A stretch of 64,000 nt of DNA, taken from NCBI RefSeq assembly GCF_000974445.1, contig NZ_BBOJ01000017.1:124001-188000 (forward strand). Reading direction: 5' to 3'. A program made the translations under genes and the position numbers. This document shows positions 51,864 through 60,499 of the stretch, in pieces. Origin of the DNA: Lentzea aerocolonigenes. GTDB lineage: Bacteria; Actinomycetota; Actinomycetes; Mycobacteriales; Pseudonocardiaceae. The notes beneath the pieces were generated by a model. The model saw only the letters and a list, made by a program, of their open reading frames with translations. It was not told the origin of the DNA and made no database searches. The stretch's first letter is position 1, and every line of letters starts with the position of its first letter.

Positions 51864-52472
51864 TCAGCGCGCGTCCGCAGCCGTTTTCAGCCCGAACGCG
51901 ATCAGCGCCGACGCGGACAGGCGGTCGAACAGAACCCGTTGGCGCAGCAGGAAAGCACGGGCGCGACCTGCCGCCGTGATCAGGATCGGGAACCACACCA
52001 GGCCGATACCGAGGTGGATCGCCACGAGCACGCCGCCCCACGCGGGCTGTCCCACGGGCAGGAACTGCGGCAGCAACGAGATGTAGAAGACGCCGGGCTT
52101 CGGGTTCAGCAGGTTCGTCAACAGTCCGACGCGGACGGCCGCGCGCACCGAAGGCACGGGTGCGGGTTCGTCCAGTTCGACCGGACGCCGCGACTTCCAC
52201 AACGCCTTGACGCCCAGGTAGATCAGGTAGCCCGCGCCCAGCCAGCGCACGATGTCGTAAGCCAGTTCGGACGCCTGCAACAGAGCCGTCAGGCCGACCA
52301 GGCCCGCGGTCGCCCACACCAGGCATCCCAGCGTGCTGCCCACCACCACGCCCATCGCGGCACGGCGGCCGACCAGCAGCGCCGTTCGCAGCACCAGCAG
52401 GGTCTCCAGGCCCGGCGTCACCACGGTCAGCAGCGCGACGAACGTGAAGCTCAGGAGTGCGGTGGTCGACAT
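51864..52472 (-). CDS. LysE/RhtB-family amino acid exporter
   Basis: A 202-residue membrane protein with six hydrophobic helices. The family pattern is clear: FVALLTVVTPGLETLLVLRT, GRRAAMGVVVGSTLGCLVWA, GAGYLIYLGVKALW, and the mid-protein LLTNLLNPKPGVFYISLLPQ. It would export an amino acid or derivative (threonine, homoserine, lysine or similar). ATG 52472 (MSTTALLSF) is used instead of the longer frame to 52742, which is non-homologous. A degraded copy of its 3' end follows downstream. Confidence 0.9.
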   Translation of the reverse strand: MSTTALLSFTFVALLTVVTPGLETLLVLRTALLVGRRAAMGVVVGSTLGCLVWATAGLVGLTALLQASELAYDIVRWLGAGYLIYLGVKALWKSRRPVELDEPAPVPSVRAAVRVGLLTNLLNPKPGVFYISLLPQFLPVGQPAWGGVLVAIHLGIGLVWFPILITAAGRARAFLLRQRVLFDRLSASALIAFGLKTAADAR

Positions 52473-52524
52473 GCCGTCATGAGAACACGAGAACGTCCCA
52501 CCACCGGAAGAATTAACACGCCGG

Positions 52525-53010
52525 TCACGGGCGCACGGCCTTGGTGTAGCGGTGCGCGGGGACCGGGATCGGGCCGTCCGGGTGGGGTGCCTGGTGGCCG
52601 AACAGACCTTCGTCGGTCCACCCCTGCCGCTCGTAGAAGCGGCGTGCCCGCACGTTGCCCGCGACGACCGCGAGCCAGGCGCTGGCGTGCCCGTTCGCCG
52701 CCACCTCCTGCTCGGCGGCGGCCAGCAACGCCCGCGCGACACCGGAACCGCGGTGGTCGGCGGAGACGTAGACCTGCTCGACCTCGTCGCCGACGACCAT
52801 CACGAACCCGGCGACCTCGCCGTCCACCGTCGCAACGGTGGTGTGCTGGACGTGCTCCAACGCGCGTGGCTCGAACGTCGTCTCCGGCCGTGCGTCGACG
52901 AGCTGCTGCGGCACGTTGCCGAGGTGCGCGTCACACCAGCCGGGGTACCAGATCCTGGCGACGGCCCGGGCGTCCTCCGGCGTCGCTCGCCGCACGGCTA
53001 CCGGTGCCAC
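52525..53010 (-). CDS. GNAT-family N-acetyltransferase
   Basis: A 161-residue acetyltransferase of the GNAT fold. The N-terminal VRRATPEDARAVARIWYPGW, the central GEVAGFVMVVGDEVEQVYVS, the acetyl-CoA loop ADHRGSGVARALLAAAEQEV (Q/RxxGxG/A) and the late GNVRARRFYERQGW motif are all present. The acceptor substrate is unknown. GTG 53010 is chosen; it overlaps the end of the upstream DUF4232 gene by 13 bp, suggesting one transcript. Confidence 0.88.
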   Translation of the reverse strand: MAPVAVRRATPEDARAVARIWYPGWCDAHLGNVPQQLVDARPETTFEPRALEHVQHTTVATVDGEVAGFVMVVGDEVEQVYVSADHRGSGVARALLAAAEQEVAANGHASAWLAVVAGNVRARRFYERQGWTDEGLFGHQAPHPDGPIPVPAHRYTKAVRP

Positions 53011-53591
53011 GCCCGCACGCCCAGACGCCCGGTGCTGCCCAGGTCGATGAGGATGCCCCGCTCCTGCGACGCCGGGAGCAACGACTGCCACGTGCCACCC
53101 GGCCCGGCCGCGATGTCGACGTGGCTGCCGACCTGCGGCGGGTCCATCGAAGTGTGCGTGTTCCGCCACATGAACGCACTCTGCGCGCGCTCCCCCGGCT
53201 GGACCGTGACCGGCTGCGGCGGGTCGTCGAAGCCCTCGACCGACGCGATCCCGCCCGAACCGTGAACGATCTCGGTGTCCAGCTGCTGCCACTTCTCGTC
53301 GAGCAACTTGACCTGCGGGTATCCGTTGAGCTCGACCGGCCGCGTGCCGCAGTTGACGACCTCGACGGACATCACGCGCAGGCCCGCCGCCACGTCGGTG
53401 TACCCCGCGCTGAACCGCACACCGGTGTCGCACGACGGTTCGTCCGAGGTCGGCGTGGTCAGCGAGAGCGGTCGCGCGCGGACCGGATCCGGGACCGGCA
53501 GGGCCTCCGGACGTGTGCCGCACGCGACCAGGCCGACGAGCGCAGCCAGCAACACGAGAATCCTGCCCCCAGTTCTCATGTCCTCGATCAT
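52998..53591 (-). CDS. DUF4232-type lipoprotein
   Basis: A 197-residue lipoprotein. Signal GGRILVLLAALVGLVACGTR with lipobox LVAC, a linker, then a DUF4232-like domain: CDTGVRFSAG, VMSVEVVNCGTRPVELNGYP, WRNTHTSMDP. This domain is widespread on actinobacterial surfaces without known function. ATG 53591 or 53579 may be the start. The gene ends inside the GNAT gene. Confidence 0.8.
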   Translation of the reverse strand: MIEDMRTGGRILVLLAALVGLVACGTRPEALPVPDPVRARPLSLTTPTSDEPSCDTGVRFSAGYTDVAAGLRVMSVEVVNCGTRPVELNGYPQVKLLDEKWQQLDTEIVHGSGGIASVEGFDDPPQPVTVQPGERAQSAFMWRNTHTSMDPPQVGSHVDIAAGPGGTWQSLLPASQERGILIDLGSTGRLGVRAWHR

Positions 53592-53662
53592 GCCATCTGG
53601 CCCGTGCAGAACTCGATCCACGCCCGATGAGCAGGCACGCGATGGGACCGAAGAACGGAACC

Positions 53663-54334
53663 TCAGGTCAGCCGGTACCCGTGCGCCGGCCGGTTCGCCA
53701 TGCCGTAGCGCGGCTGCACCTCCGCCTTGCCGATCGTCACCAGGTGCTCCAGGTACCGGCGCGCGCTGACGCGGGACAACCCCGCCTTGTCGCCGACCTC
53801 CTGGGCCGAGAGGTCGCTGTCGCAGTCCCGCAACGCGTCGATCACGAGCCGCAGCGTGACGGCGGACAGCCCCTTCGGCACCACCTGCGGGCGCGGGCGG
53901 TGGTGCATCAGCTGGTCGACCTCGTCCTGGTCCAGCACCTGCCCGAGCCGCTGCACCTCGATGCGCTGGGCGAGGTACTCCCGCATGCGGTCCATGAACG
54001 CCGTGCGCGTGAACGGCTTCACGAGGTAGTTGTCGACGCCCCTGGACATGGCCTGCCGCACGGTCTCCCGTTCCCGCGCGGCCGTGACCGCGATGACGTC
54101 GACCGGCGGGCCGTTGCGGGCGCGCAGCCTCGCCAGCACCTCGAGCCCGGACATGTCCGGCAGGTGGATGTCCAGCAGCACCAGGTCCGGTCGCAGCGCC
54201 TCCACGGCACGCAACGCCTCGCCGCCGCGGTGGGCCTCGCCGACCACCTCGAACTCCGGCATCGCCTCCAGGAACCCGCGGTGAATCGCGGCCACGGCGA
54301 AGTCGTCGTCGACCACCAGCGTCCGCACGCTCAT
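53663..54334 (-). CDS. CitB/DcuR-family response regulator
   Basis: A 223-residue response regulator. Receiver domain: LVVDDDFAVAAIHRGFLEA, phospho-acceptor Asp in LVLLDIHLPDMSGLEV, Lys in NYLVKPFTRTAF. The C-terminal DNA-binding domain, LSAQEVGDKAGLSRVSARRY, is of the CitB/DctR/DpiA type. It pairs with the sensor kinase, whose stop overlaps its ATG by 4 bp (54331-54334). Together they should control the divergent tctCBA tricarboxylate transporter. Confidence 0.92.
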   Translation of the reverse strand: MSVRTLVVDDDFAVAAIHRGFLEAMPEFEVVGEAHRGGEALRAVEALRPDLVLLDIHLPDMSGLEVLARLRARNGPPVDVIAVTAARERETVRQAMSRGVDNYLVKPFTRTAFMDRMREYLAQRIEVQRLGQVLDQDEVDQLMHHRPRPQVVPKGLSAVTLRLVIDALRDCDSDLSAQEVGDKAGLSRVSARRYLEHLVTIGKAEVQPRYGMANRPAHGYRLT

Positions 54335-55902
54335 CGGTTCCCCGTTTCCGGCAGCCACACCTCGAACGACGCGCCGCCGAGCTCCGAGTCGGTGATCGCC
54401 ACCCGGCCACTGCGCCGGGTGACCACCCTAGACACCAGGGCAAGTCCTATGCCCCTGCCGTGTGCGCCCTGGACGTCCTTCGAGCTCACGCCCAGGTCGA
54501 AGATCCTGCCGCGTTGCGACTCCGCCACGCCCGGCCCGTCGTCGTCCACGACCACCCGCACCCCGCTGGCCGACGAGCGGACCAGCACGCGCACGGTGCC
54601 GCCGGTCTCCACGGCGTCCACCGCGTTGTCGACCAGGTTGCCCAGCACGGTCAACGCGTCGTCGCCCGCGCGGGTGTCCACCGAACTGTCCGGGTCGAGC
54701 CTCAGCTCCACACCGCGTTCGTGCGCGGTCGAGGACTTCGCCAGCAGCAACGCCGCCAGCGCGGGATCCGCGTTCGCGCCGTCGATGATGTCCGCGGTGA
54801 CCGAACCGGCGCCGCCGACCCGTTCGATGTAGGCGACGGCGTCGGCACCGCGGTCGAGGTCCAGCAGGCCGCCGATGACGTGCAGGTGGTTCGAGAACTC
54901 GTGGGCCTGCGCGCGCAGCACCTCGGTGACGGTGCGCTGGCCGTCCAGTTCGCGCAACGCGTCGTGCAGCTCTGTCCTGTCCCGCAACGTGAGCACGACG
55001 CCGACGGCACGGTCGTGGGTCTTGGCCGTCATCCTGTTCGCGACCAGAACCCGTTCTCCCGCCAGGACGAGCCGGTCCGCCACGTCGTCGTGGTCGCGCG
55101 CCAGGTCCAGCAGGCCGTCGTCGAGCACCTCCGCCGCGGGAAGTCCGCTCGGGTCGTCCACCAGGCCGAGCAGGCGCATCGCCTCGTCGTTGACCAGCGC
55201 CAGCTTCTCCTGGTCGTCAACGGCGACAACGCCTTCGCGGATGCCGTGCAGCATCGCGTCCCTGGTCTCCAGCAGCTGCGCGATCTCCGCCGGTTCGAGC
55301 CGGAACGTGCGGCGCCGGACGTGCTGCGTGACCAGGGCCGCGCCGAGCACGCCGACCAGTGCCGCGGCGGCCAGCCAGCCGATCAGCTCCGGCAGGTCCT
55401 CCGCGAGGTCGTCGGACAGCTGGCTCTCCAGGACGCCGACGGAGGCCATGCCGATGATCCGCCCGTCCTTCGCGCGCACCGGAACCTTGGCGCGCAACGA
55501 CGTGCCGAGCGTGCCCGTCTCCGTGCCGACGAAGACCTCGCCGGACAGGGCGGCGCTCGGGTCGGTGGAGACGCGCTCGCCGATGCGTGCCGGATCGGGG
55601 TGGGCGTAGCGGACGCCCTGCCGATCGGTGACGACCACGTACGTCACGCTGGACGCCTTGCGGATCAGTTCGGCCAACGGCTGAATGGTCGCCGCGGGGT
55701 CACTGGAATCGAAGGCCTCGACAACGGTCGGTAACTGCGCCACGCTTTCCGCGACGGACAACATCCTGTCCTTGTAGGCCTCCCTGATCCGGTCGCTCTG
55801 CAGTTTGGCCGCCAGAAAACCTGCCGCGCAGGTCGTCACCAGCACGATGACCACCTGCAACGCCAGCACCAAGGCACCGAACGAGACAGATCGACGGAAC
55901 AT
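54331..55902 (-). CDS. CitA/DcuS-family sensor histidine kinase
   Basis: A 523-residue kinase: first membrane helix about 8-30, an extracytoplasmic Cache/PAS domain (about 32-170) that in the family binds citrate or C4-dicarboxylates (VVVTDRQGVRYAHPDPARIG), second helix about 173-195, a cytoplasmic PAS (about 205-310), the phospho-acceptor His in LRAQAHEFSNHLHVIGGLLD, and an ATPase domain with VLGNLVDNAVDAVE, VDDDGPGV and GRGIGLALV. Divergent from tctC, it likely senses external citrate or a related acid and induces the transporter. Confidence 0.92.
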   Translation of the reverse strand: MFRRSVSFGALVLALQVVIVLVTTCAAGFLAAKLQSDRIREAYKDRMLSVAESVAQLPTVVEAFDSSDPAATIQPLAELIRKASSVTYVVVTDRQGVRYAHPDPARIGERVSTDPSAALSGEVFVGTETGTLGTSLRAKVPVRAKDGRIIGMASVGVLESQLSDDLAEDLPELIGWLAAAALVGVLGAALVTQHVRRRTFRLEPAEIAQLLETRDAMLHGIREGVVAVDDQEKLALVNDEAMRLLGLVDDPSGLPAAEVLDDGLLDLARDHDDVADRLVLAGERVLVANRMTAKTHDRAVGVVLTLRDRTELHDALRELDGQRTVTEVLRAQAHEFSNHLHVIGGLLDLDRGADAVAYIERVGGAGSVTADIIDGANADPALAALLLAKSSTAHERGVELRLDPDSSVDTRAGDDALTVLGNLVDNAVDAVETGGTVRVLVRSSASGVRVVVDDDGPGVAESQRGRIFDLGVSSKDVQGAHGRGIGLALVSRVVTRRSGRVAITDSELGGASFEVWLPETGNR

Positions 55903-55926
55903 GGATGGAATTCTGACTCATCATCT

Positions 55927-55983
55927 GTGAAACAGGTCACGAACTAAACGACCAATACGGACCTTACGACCGAACCCTTACGA
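55927..55983. promoter_or_regulatory. Candidate regulatory repeats between sensor kinase and tctC
   Basis: The 141-bp divergent region has a direct repeat CCTTACGA at 55962-55969 and 55976-55983 (14 bp apart, same helix phase within about a third of a turn) and a short symmetric GTGA-N6-TCAC at 55927-55940. These are candidate sites for the CitB-type regulator. Confidence 0.35.
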
Positions 55984-56043
55984 GCCCGTCGGCAGTTACC
56001 TAGCGTCCCCGCCCAACGTTCGCAACGAAGCGAGGAGTGCTCG

Positions 56044-57024
56044 ATGGGTACGGGCTGGAGACGAGCGGTGGCGGTCACCGCTGTCGGACTGGTGCTCGCC
56101 GGATGTGGGCAGGGCGCGAAGAGCGCGGGCGGCGGTGACTCCATCGCGAAGCTGGAGATCATGGCTCCTGCCGACCCCGGTGGTGGCTGGGACCAGACCG
56201 CGCGGTCGATGCAGTCGGCGGTGAGCGGGGCCAAGCTCGCGAACTCCGTCCAGGTCAGCAACGTCGGCGGCGCGGGCGGCACGGTCGGGCTGCAGAAGCT
56301 CGCCAACGAGAAGTCGACCTCGTTCCTGATGATCACCGGCCTGGTCATGGTCGGCGCCGTGGAGACCAACTCGTCCAAGGCGCGGCTGGAAGAGACGACA
56401 CCGATCGCGCGGCTCACCGCCGAGGACGAGGTGCTCGTCGTGCCGGCGGACTCGCCCTTCAAGACGACCGACGACCTGCTCGCGGCCGTGGCCGAGAAGG
56501 GCAAGGGCGTGTCGATCACCGGCGGTTCGGCCGGCGGCACCGACCACATCCTCGCCGGCATGCTGCTCAAGGCGAAGGACATCTCGCCGGACAAGCTGAA
56601 CTACGTGCCCTACTCCGGTGGCGGTGAGTCGCTGGCCGCGTTGCTGGGCAAGAAGGTCGACGCCGGCATCTCCGGTGTGGGCGAGTACCGCGAGCAGATC
56701 AAGGCGGGCAAGCTGCGCGCGCTCGGCACGTCCGGGCCCAACCAGGACGCGACGCTGAAGGTGCCGACGTTCAAGGAGCAGAACCTGGGCGTCGAGCTCA
56801 TCAACTGGCGCGGGGTCGTGGCGCCGGGCGGGATCACGCCCGAGGCCAAGGACCGGCTGACCAAGCTCGTCACGGACATGCACGCGAGCCAGCAGTGGAA
56901 GGACGAGCTCAGCAAGAAGGGCTGGACGGACACGTTCCTGACCGGCAGCGAGTTCTCCACGTTCCTCAACAAGGAGATCGGCCGCATCCGCCCTGCGCTG
57001 CAGAACATCGGGCTCGTGAAGTGA
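56044..57024 (+). CDS. tctC: Tricarboxylate-binding lipoprotein TctC
   Basis: A 326-residue solute-binding lipoprotein of the tripartite tricarboxylate transporter. Lipobox VGLVLAGCGQ (Cys about 21). Family motifs: APADPGGGWDQTARSM, NVGGAGGTVGLQKLA, GGSAGGTDHI and the late GVVAPGGITPEAKDRL. It captures citrate or another carboxylate outside the membrane and delivers it to TctAB. First gene of tctCBA; the GTG of tctB overlaps its stop. Confidence 0.93.
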   Translation: MGTGWRRAVAVTAVGLVLAGCGQGAKSAGGGDSIAKLEIMAPADPGGGWDQTARSMQSAVSGAKLANSVQVSNVGGAGGTVGLQKLANEKSTSFLMITGLVMVGAVETNSSKARLEETTPIARLTAEDEVLVVPADSPFKTTDDLLAAVAEKGKGVSITGGSAGGTDHILAGMLLKAKDISPDKLNYVPYSGGGESLAALLGKKVDAGISGVGEYREQIKAGKLRALGTSGPNQDATLKVPTFKEQNLGVELINWRGVVAPGGITPEAKDRLTKLVTDMHASQQWKDELSKKGWTDTFLTGSEFSTFLNKEIGRIRPALQNIGLVK

Positions 57025-57512
57025 TCTCTGAGAAGGTCGAGGAGTACGCGTTCGGCGGTCTGGTCGCGGCGATCGGGGCGTTCACCCTGATCGACGCGAC
57101 CACGATCGTCGCGCGTGACGACAACGCCGTCGGCCCGCGCGCCTTCCCTTACGCCGTGGGGATCCTGCTCGTCGTGACGGGCGTGGCGGCGATCATCGCG
57201 ACGGCACGCGGGAAGCTCGGGCAGGCCGAGGAGGGTGAGGACGTCGACTCGGACGTCCGCACCGACTGGGTCACCGTGGGCAAGCTCGTCGCGTTCCTCG
57301 TCGCGCACCTGGTTCTGATCGACCTCGTCGGCTGGCCGGTCGCGGCGGCACTGCTGTTCTTCGGTGCCGCCTGGACGTTGGGCGCGGTCTGGTGGCGCGC
57401 GCTGCCGATCGCGGTGGTGCTGGCACTGGTCGTGCAGGTGGTGTTCGCGTCCGGTCTCGGACTGTCGCTGCCCGCCGGGATTCTCGAAGGGGTGCCGTTC
57501 CTCGATGGATAG
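57021..57512 (+). CDS. tctB: Tripartite tricarboxylate transporter small subunit TctB
   Basis: A 163-residue membrane protein with four hydrophobic segments ([68 protein letters not shown]), typical of the small TctB subunit. It starts at GTG 57021 overlapping the tctC stop, and its end overlaps tctA by 8 bp. Confidence 0.9.
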   Translation: MISEKVEEYAFGGLVAAIGAFTLIDATTIVARDDNAVGPRAFPYAVGILLVVTGVAAIIATARGKLGQAEEGEDVDSDVRTDWVTVGKLVAFLVAHLVLIDLVGWPVAAALLFFGAAWTLGAVWWRALPIAVVLALVVQVVFASGLGLSLPAGILEGVPFLDG

Positions 57513-59001
57513 CATCACCGCTCTGCTGGAGGGTTTCGCCACCGCCGCGCAGCCCGCCTACCTGCTCTACGCGCTGCTGGGCGTCACGCTCGGCACCGCC
57601 GTCGGTGTGCTGCCGGGCATCGGACCGGCGATGACGGTGGCGTTGCTGCTGCCGTTGACGTACTCGCTGGACCCGACGGCCGCGCTGATCATCTTCGCGG
57701 GCATCTACTACGGCGGCATGTACGGCGGCTCGACGACGTCGATCCTGCTCAACACACCCGGTGAGTCCGCGTCCATCGTGACTGCCTTAGAGGGCAACAA
57801 GATGGCGAAGGCCGGACGTGGTGCGGCGGCACTCGCGACGGCGGCGATCGGGTCGTTCGTGGCGGGCACGATCGCCACGGTGCTGCTGACGTTGCTGGCA
57901 CCCAGCATCGCGGACATCGCCGTGCAGCTCGGCCCTGCCGACTACGTGGCACTGATGGTGGTGGCATTCACGACCGTGGCCGCGCTGCTCGGATCCTCAC
58001 CGTTGCGCGGGCTGGCGTCGTTGGGGCTCGGGCTGTTCATCGGCCTGGTCGGCACCGACACGTTGTCCGGGCAGCAGCGCTTCACCCTCGGGGTGACGAC
58101 GCTGGCCGACGGGATCGACGTGGTCGTGGTGGCGGTCGGGGTGTTCGCGGTCGGCGAGGCGCTGTACGTGGCGTCGCGGCTGCGGCACGGGCCGATCGAG
58201 GTGATTCCCGTCGGTGGCAAGTGGTTCACGCGGGACTTCTGGGCCCGCTCGTGGAAGCCCTGGCTGCGCGGCACGTTCATCGGCTTCCCGATCGGCACCG
58301 TGCCGGCCGGCGGTGCGGACGTGTCGACGTTCCTGTCGTACGCGGCGGAGAAGAAGCTCTCGAAACGGCCGGAGGAGTTCGGTCGCGGCGCCATCGAGGG
58401 CGTGGCGGGTCCGGAGGCGGCCAACAACGCCGCCGCGGCAGGCGTTCTCGTGCCGCTGCTGACGCTGGGCCTGCCCACGACCGCGACGGCCGCCGTGATC
58501 GTGGCGGCGTTCCAGAGCTACGGCATCCAGCCGGGACCGTTGCTGTTCACCAACAACTCGGCGATGGTGTGGGCGCTGATCGCGTCGCTGTACATCGGCA
58601 ACCTGATGCTGCTCGTGCTGAACCTGCCGCTGGTGAAGATCTGGGTGAAGGTGCTGCAGATCCCGCGGCCGTACCTGTACGCGGGCATCCTGCTGTTCGC
58701 GGCGCTGGGCACCTACGCGGTGAACTTCGTCGTGGACGACCTGATCGTGCTGCTGGTGATCGGTGTCGTCGGGTTCTTCATGCGGCGGCACGGGTATCCG
58801 GTCGCACCGCTCGTGGTCGGGTTGATCCTCGGGCCCATGGCGGAGGAACAGGTGCGCCGCACGCTGCAGATCAGCGAAGGTTCGCTCAGCGCGTTGGTCA
58901 CGAGTCCGTTCGCGGCGGTCGCGTACAGCATTCTCGTGGTGCTGCTGGTGACGGCGGTCGTGCTCCGGTTGCGCCGCAAGAAGACCGAGGTGACCGTCTA
59001 A
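57505..59001 (+). CDS. tctA: Tripartite tricarboxylate transporter large subunit TctA
   Basis: A 498-residue permease with about twelve helices. Diagnostic segments: [20 protein letters not shown] (the first half-site motif), [20 protein letters not shown] and, in the second half, [35 protein letters not shown]. It carries the sodium- or proton-coupled uptake step. ATG 57505 overlaps tctB. It ends convergent with the TetR gene, overlapping 4 bp. Confidence 0.95.
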   Translation: MDSITALLEGFATAAQPAYLLYALLGVTLGTAVGVLPGIGPAMTVALLLPLTYSLDPTAALIIFAGIYYGGMYGGSTTSILLNTPGESASIVTALEGNKMAKAGRGAAALATAAIGSFVAGTIATVLLTLLAPSIADIAVQLGPADYVALMVVAFTTVAALLGSSPLRGLASLGLGLFIGLVGTDTLSGQQRFTLGVTTLADGIDVVVVAVGVFAVGEALYVASRLRHGPIEVIPVGGKWFTRDFWARSWKPWLRGTFIGFPIGTVPAGGADVSTFLSYAAEKKLSKRPEEFGRGAIEGVAGPEAANNAAAAGVLVPLLTLGLPTTATAAVIVAAFQSYGIQPGPLLFTNNSAMVWALIASLYIGNLMLLVLNLPLVKIWVKVLQIPRPYLYAGILLFAALGTYAVNFVVDDLIVLLVIGVVGFFMRRHGYPVAPLVVGLILGPMAEEQVRRTLQISEGSLSALVTSPFAAVAYSILVVLLVTAVVLRLRRKKTEVTV

Positions 59002-59588
59002 CCTCGCACGGCGGCAAGCGCTTGTTCGTACAGCTCGAACGGATCAGCCTTGCCGCCGTGCCGGACCCACAGCTCCGACGCCGCGTCGACGCACGCGAAC
59101 ACCGTGACGATGACGCCCATCGCACGCGGATCCGGCAGCTCGCCCGGCTCGATGCCCATCCGCTGCTCGACGACGGGCACGAGCGCCCGCTGCCACTTCA
59201 ACCGCTTCTCGAAGTACCTGGCGCGCAGCGGCGGGTTCGTGAAGATCAGCCTGGAGATCTCCAACAGCCGTTCCGGCTCGTGGTCCGACGCGGTGACGAT
59301 CGTGACGAACCCGGCCTTCAGAGCGTCCCAAGTGGACACTTCGGCGGGCTGGGCCGCCACGGTGGACACCAGCAGGTCGCCCAGCGCGTCCTGGTCGCCG
59401 CAGACGAGGTCTTCCTTGGTGCCGAAGTACCGGAACAACGAACGCTGCGAGACGCCCGCCCTCGTGGCGACCTGGGCCATCGTGGTCGACTCGTAGCCCT
59501 GCTCGGCGAACAACGTCAGCGCCGTGTCGACGATCTCGGCCACCACGGCCTGACGCGACCGGTCCCACAGCGTCGCCGGCTTCTCCAT
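58998..59588 (-). CDS. TetR-family regulator downstream of SDR gene
   Basis: A 196-residue TetR regulator: helix-turn-helix [36 protein letters not shown] (about 28-63). It starts 9 bp after the SDR stop on the same strand, so the pair is one operon, and the palindrome before the SDR gene (60410-60424) is its likely site. The stop overlaps the convergent tctA stop by 4 bp. Confidence 0.9.
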   Translation of the reverse strand: MEKPATLWDRSRQAVVAEIVDTALTLFAEQGYESTTMAQVATRAGVSQRSLFRYFGTKEDLVCGDQDALGDLLVSTVAAQPAEVSTWDALKAGFVTIVTASDHEPERLLEISRLIFTNPPLRARYFEKRLKWQRALVPVVEQRMGIEPGELPDPRAMGVIVTVFACVDAASELWVRHGGKADPFELYEQALAAVRG

Positions 59589-59597
59589 GACCCCACT

Positions 59598-60389
59598 CTA
59601 TCGGCGCTGCGCCATTCGCCCGACCATCCTGGCGTTCAGCGCGCGCGAGGCCAGGTGCCGCGAGGCGAACGCCAGCGTCCGGTTCATCCTGCCCGGGATG
59701 ACGGTGGGAGGCGTGACCCGGCGGTCCAGTGCGCGCAACGCCGTCGCGACGACCTCGCCTGCGGTCTGCATCGGCATCCCTCCCGTCATCTCCTCACTGC
59801 CCGCGACCTCGAAGAACTCCGTGCGCGTCGCGCCAGGTGAGAGGGCCATGACCCGCAGACCCGTGCCACGCGACTCGACCCACAGGCCCTCGGTGAAGTT
59901 CACCACGAACGCCTTCGTCGCGCCGTAGACCGACATCCACGGACTCGCCTGGTAGGCGGCCATGCTCGCCACGTTCACGAGGAAGCCGTCACCGTTGGCG
60001 CGCAACGACTCGATGAACGCCCTGCTGATCTCGACGACGGCGTTGACGTCGACCGCGACCTCCTGCCGCAACCGTTCGGGCTCCTCCTCGTGGAACGGCC
60101 CGTAGTTCCCGAACCCGGCGTTGTTGATGACGCTGGTGACGCCGAACCCCGCGACCTCTCGCGCCAGCCGCTCACCGATGCCCGGTTGCGCGAGGTCCGC
60201 GGCCACGACGTGCACGGTCACGCCGTGCGCCGCCCGCAGCGCTTGCGCCAGCTCTTCCAGCCGGTCCTTGCGGCGCGCGACGAGCACGAGGCTCGATCCG
60301 CGCGCCGCGAGCTGCCGCGCGAACTCCGCGCCGATGCCCGCGCTCGCCCCGGTGACCAGCACCGTTTGCTTCCCGAAGTCGACTCCCAT
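59598..60389 (-). CDS. Short-chain dehydrogenase/reductase
   Basis: A 263-residue SDR of the DltE/YqjQ-like type: TVLVTGASAGIGAEFARQLA, DLAQPG, NNAGFGNYGPFHEE, catalytic Ser in LVNVASMAAYQA and YGATKAFVVNFTEGL (YxxxK). The tail SRALNARMVGRMAQRR is basic. Substrate unknown. ATG 60389 (MGVDFGKQTVLVTG) is preferred to the longer frame to 60497, which would include the operator. Confidence 0.88.
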   Translation of the reverse strand: MGVDFGKQTVLVTGASAGIGAEFARQLAARGSSLVLVARRKDRLEELAQALRAAHGVTVHVVAADLAQPGIGERLAREVAGFGVTSVINNAGFGNYGPFHEEEPERLRQEVAVDVNAVVEISRAFIESLRANGDGFLVNVASMAAYQASPWMSVYGATKAFVVNFTEGLWVESRGTGLRVMALSPGATRTEFFEVAGSEEMTGGMPMQTAGEVVATALRALDRRVTPPTVIPGRMNRTLAFASRHLASRALNARMVGRMAQRR

Positions 60390-60409
60390 GCTGCCACCGT
60401 ACGCCAGAC

Positions 60410-60424
60410 TGGCAGTCACTGCCA
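60410..60424. promoter_or_regulatory. Palindromic operator TGGCAGT-C-ACTGCCA
   Basis: A perfect 15-bp inverted repeat 21 bp upstream of the SDR start. Size and symmetry suit a TetR dimer, and the operon's own TetR gene is the likely ligand. It also lies 76 bp before the divergent STAND regulator gene. Confidence 0.65.
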
Positions 60425-60499
60425 ACCTGTCGTTATCTGCCCAAATACGTCTGTAACGTTGCCTGAGGTGCGACGATCTTGGGGCGTGGGAGGACAACG

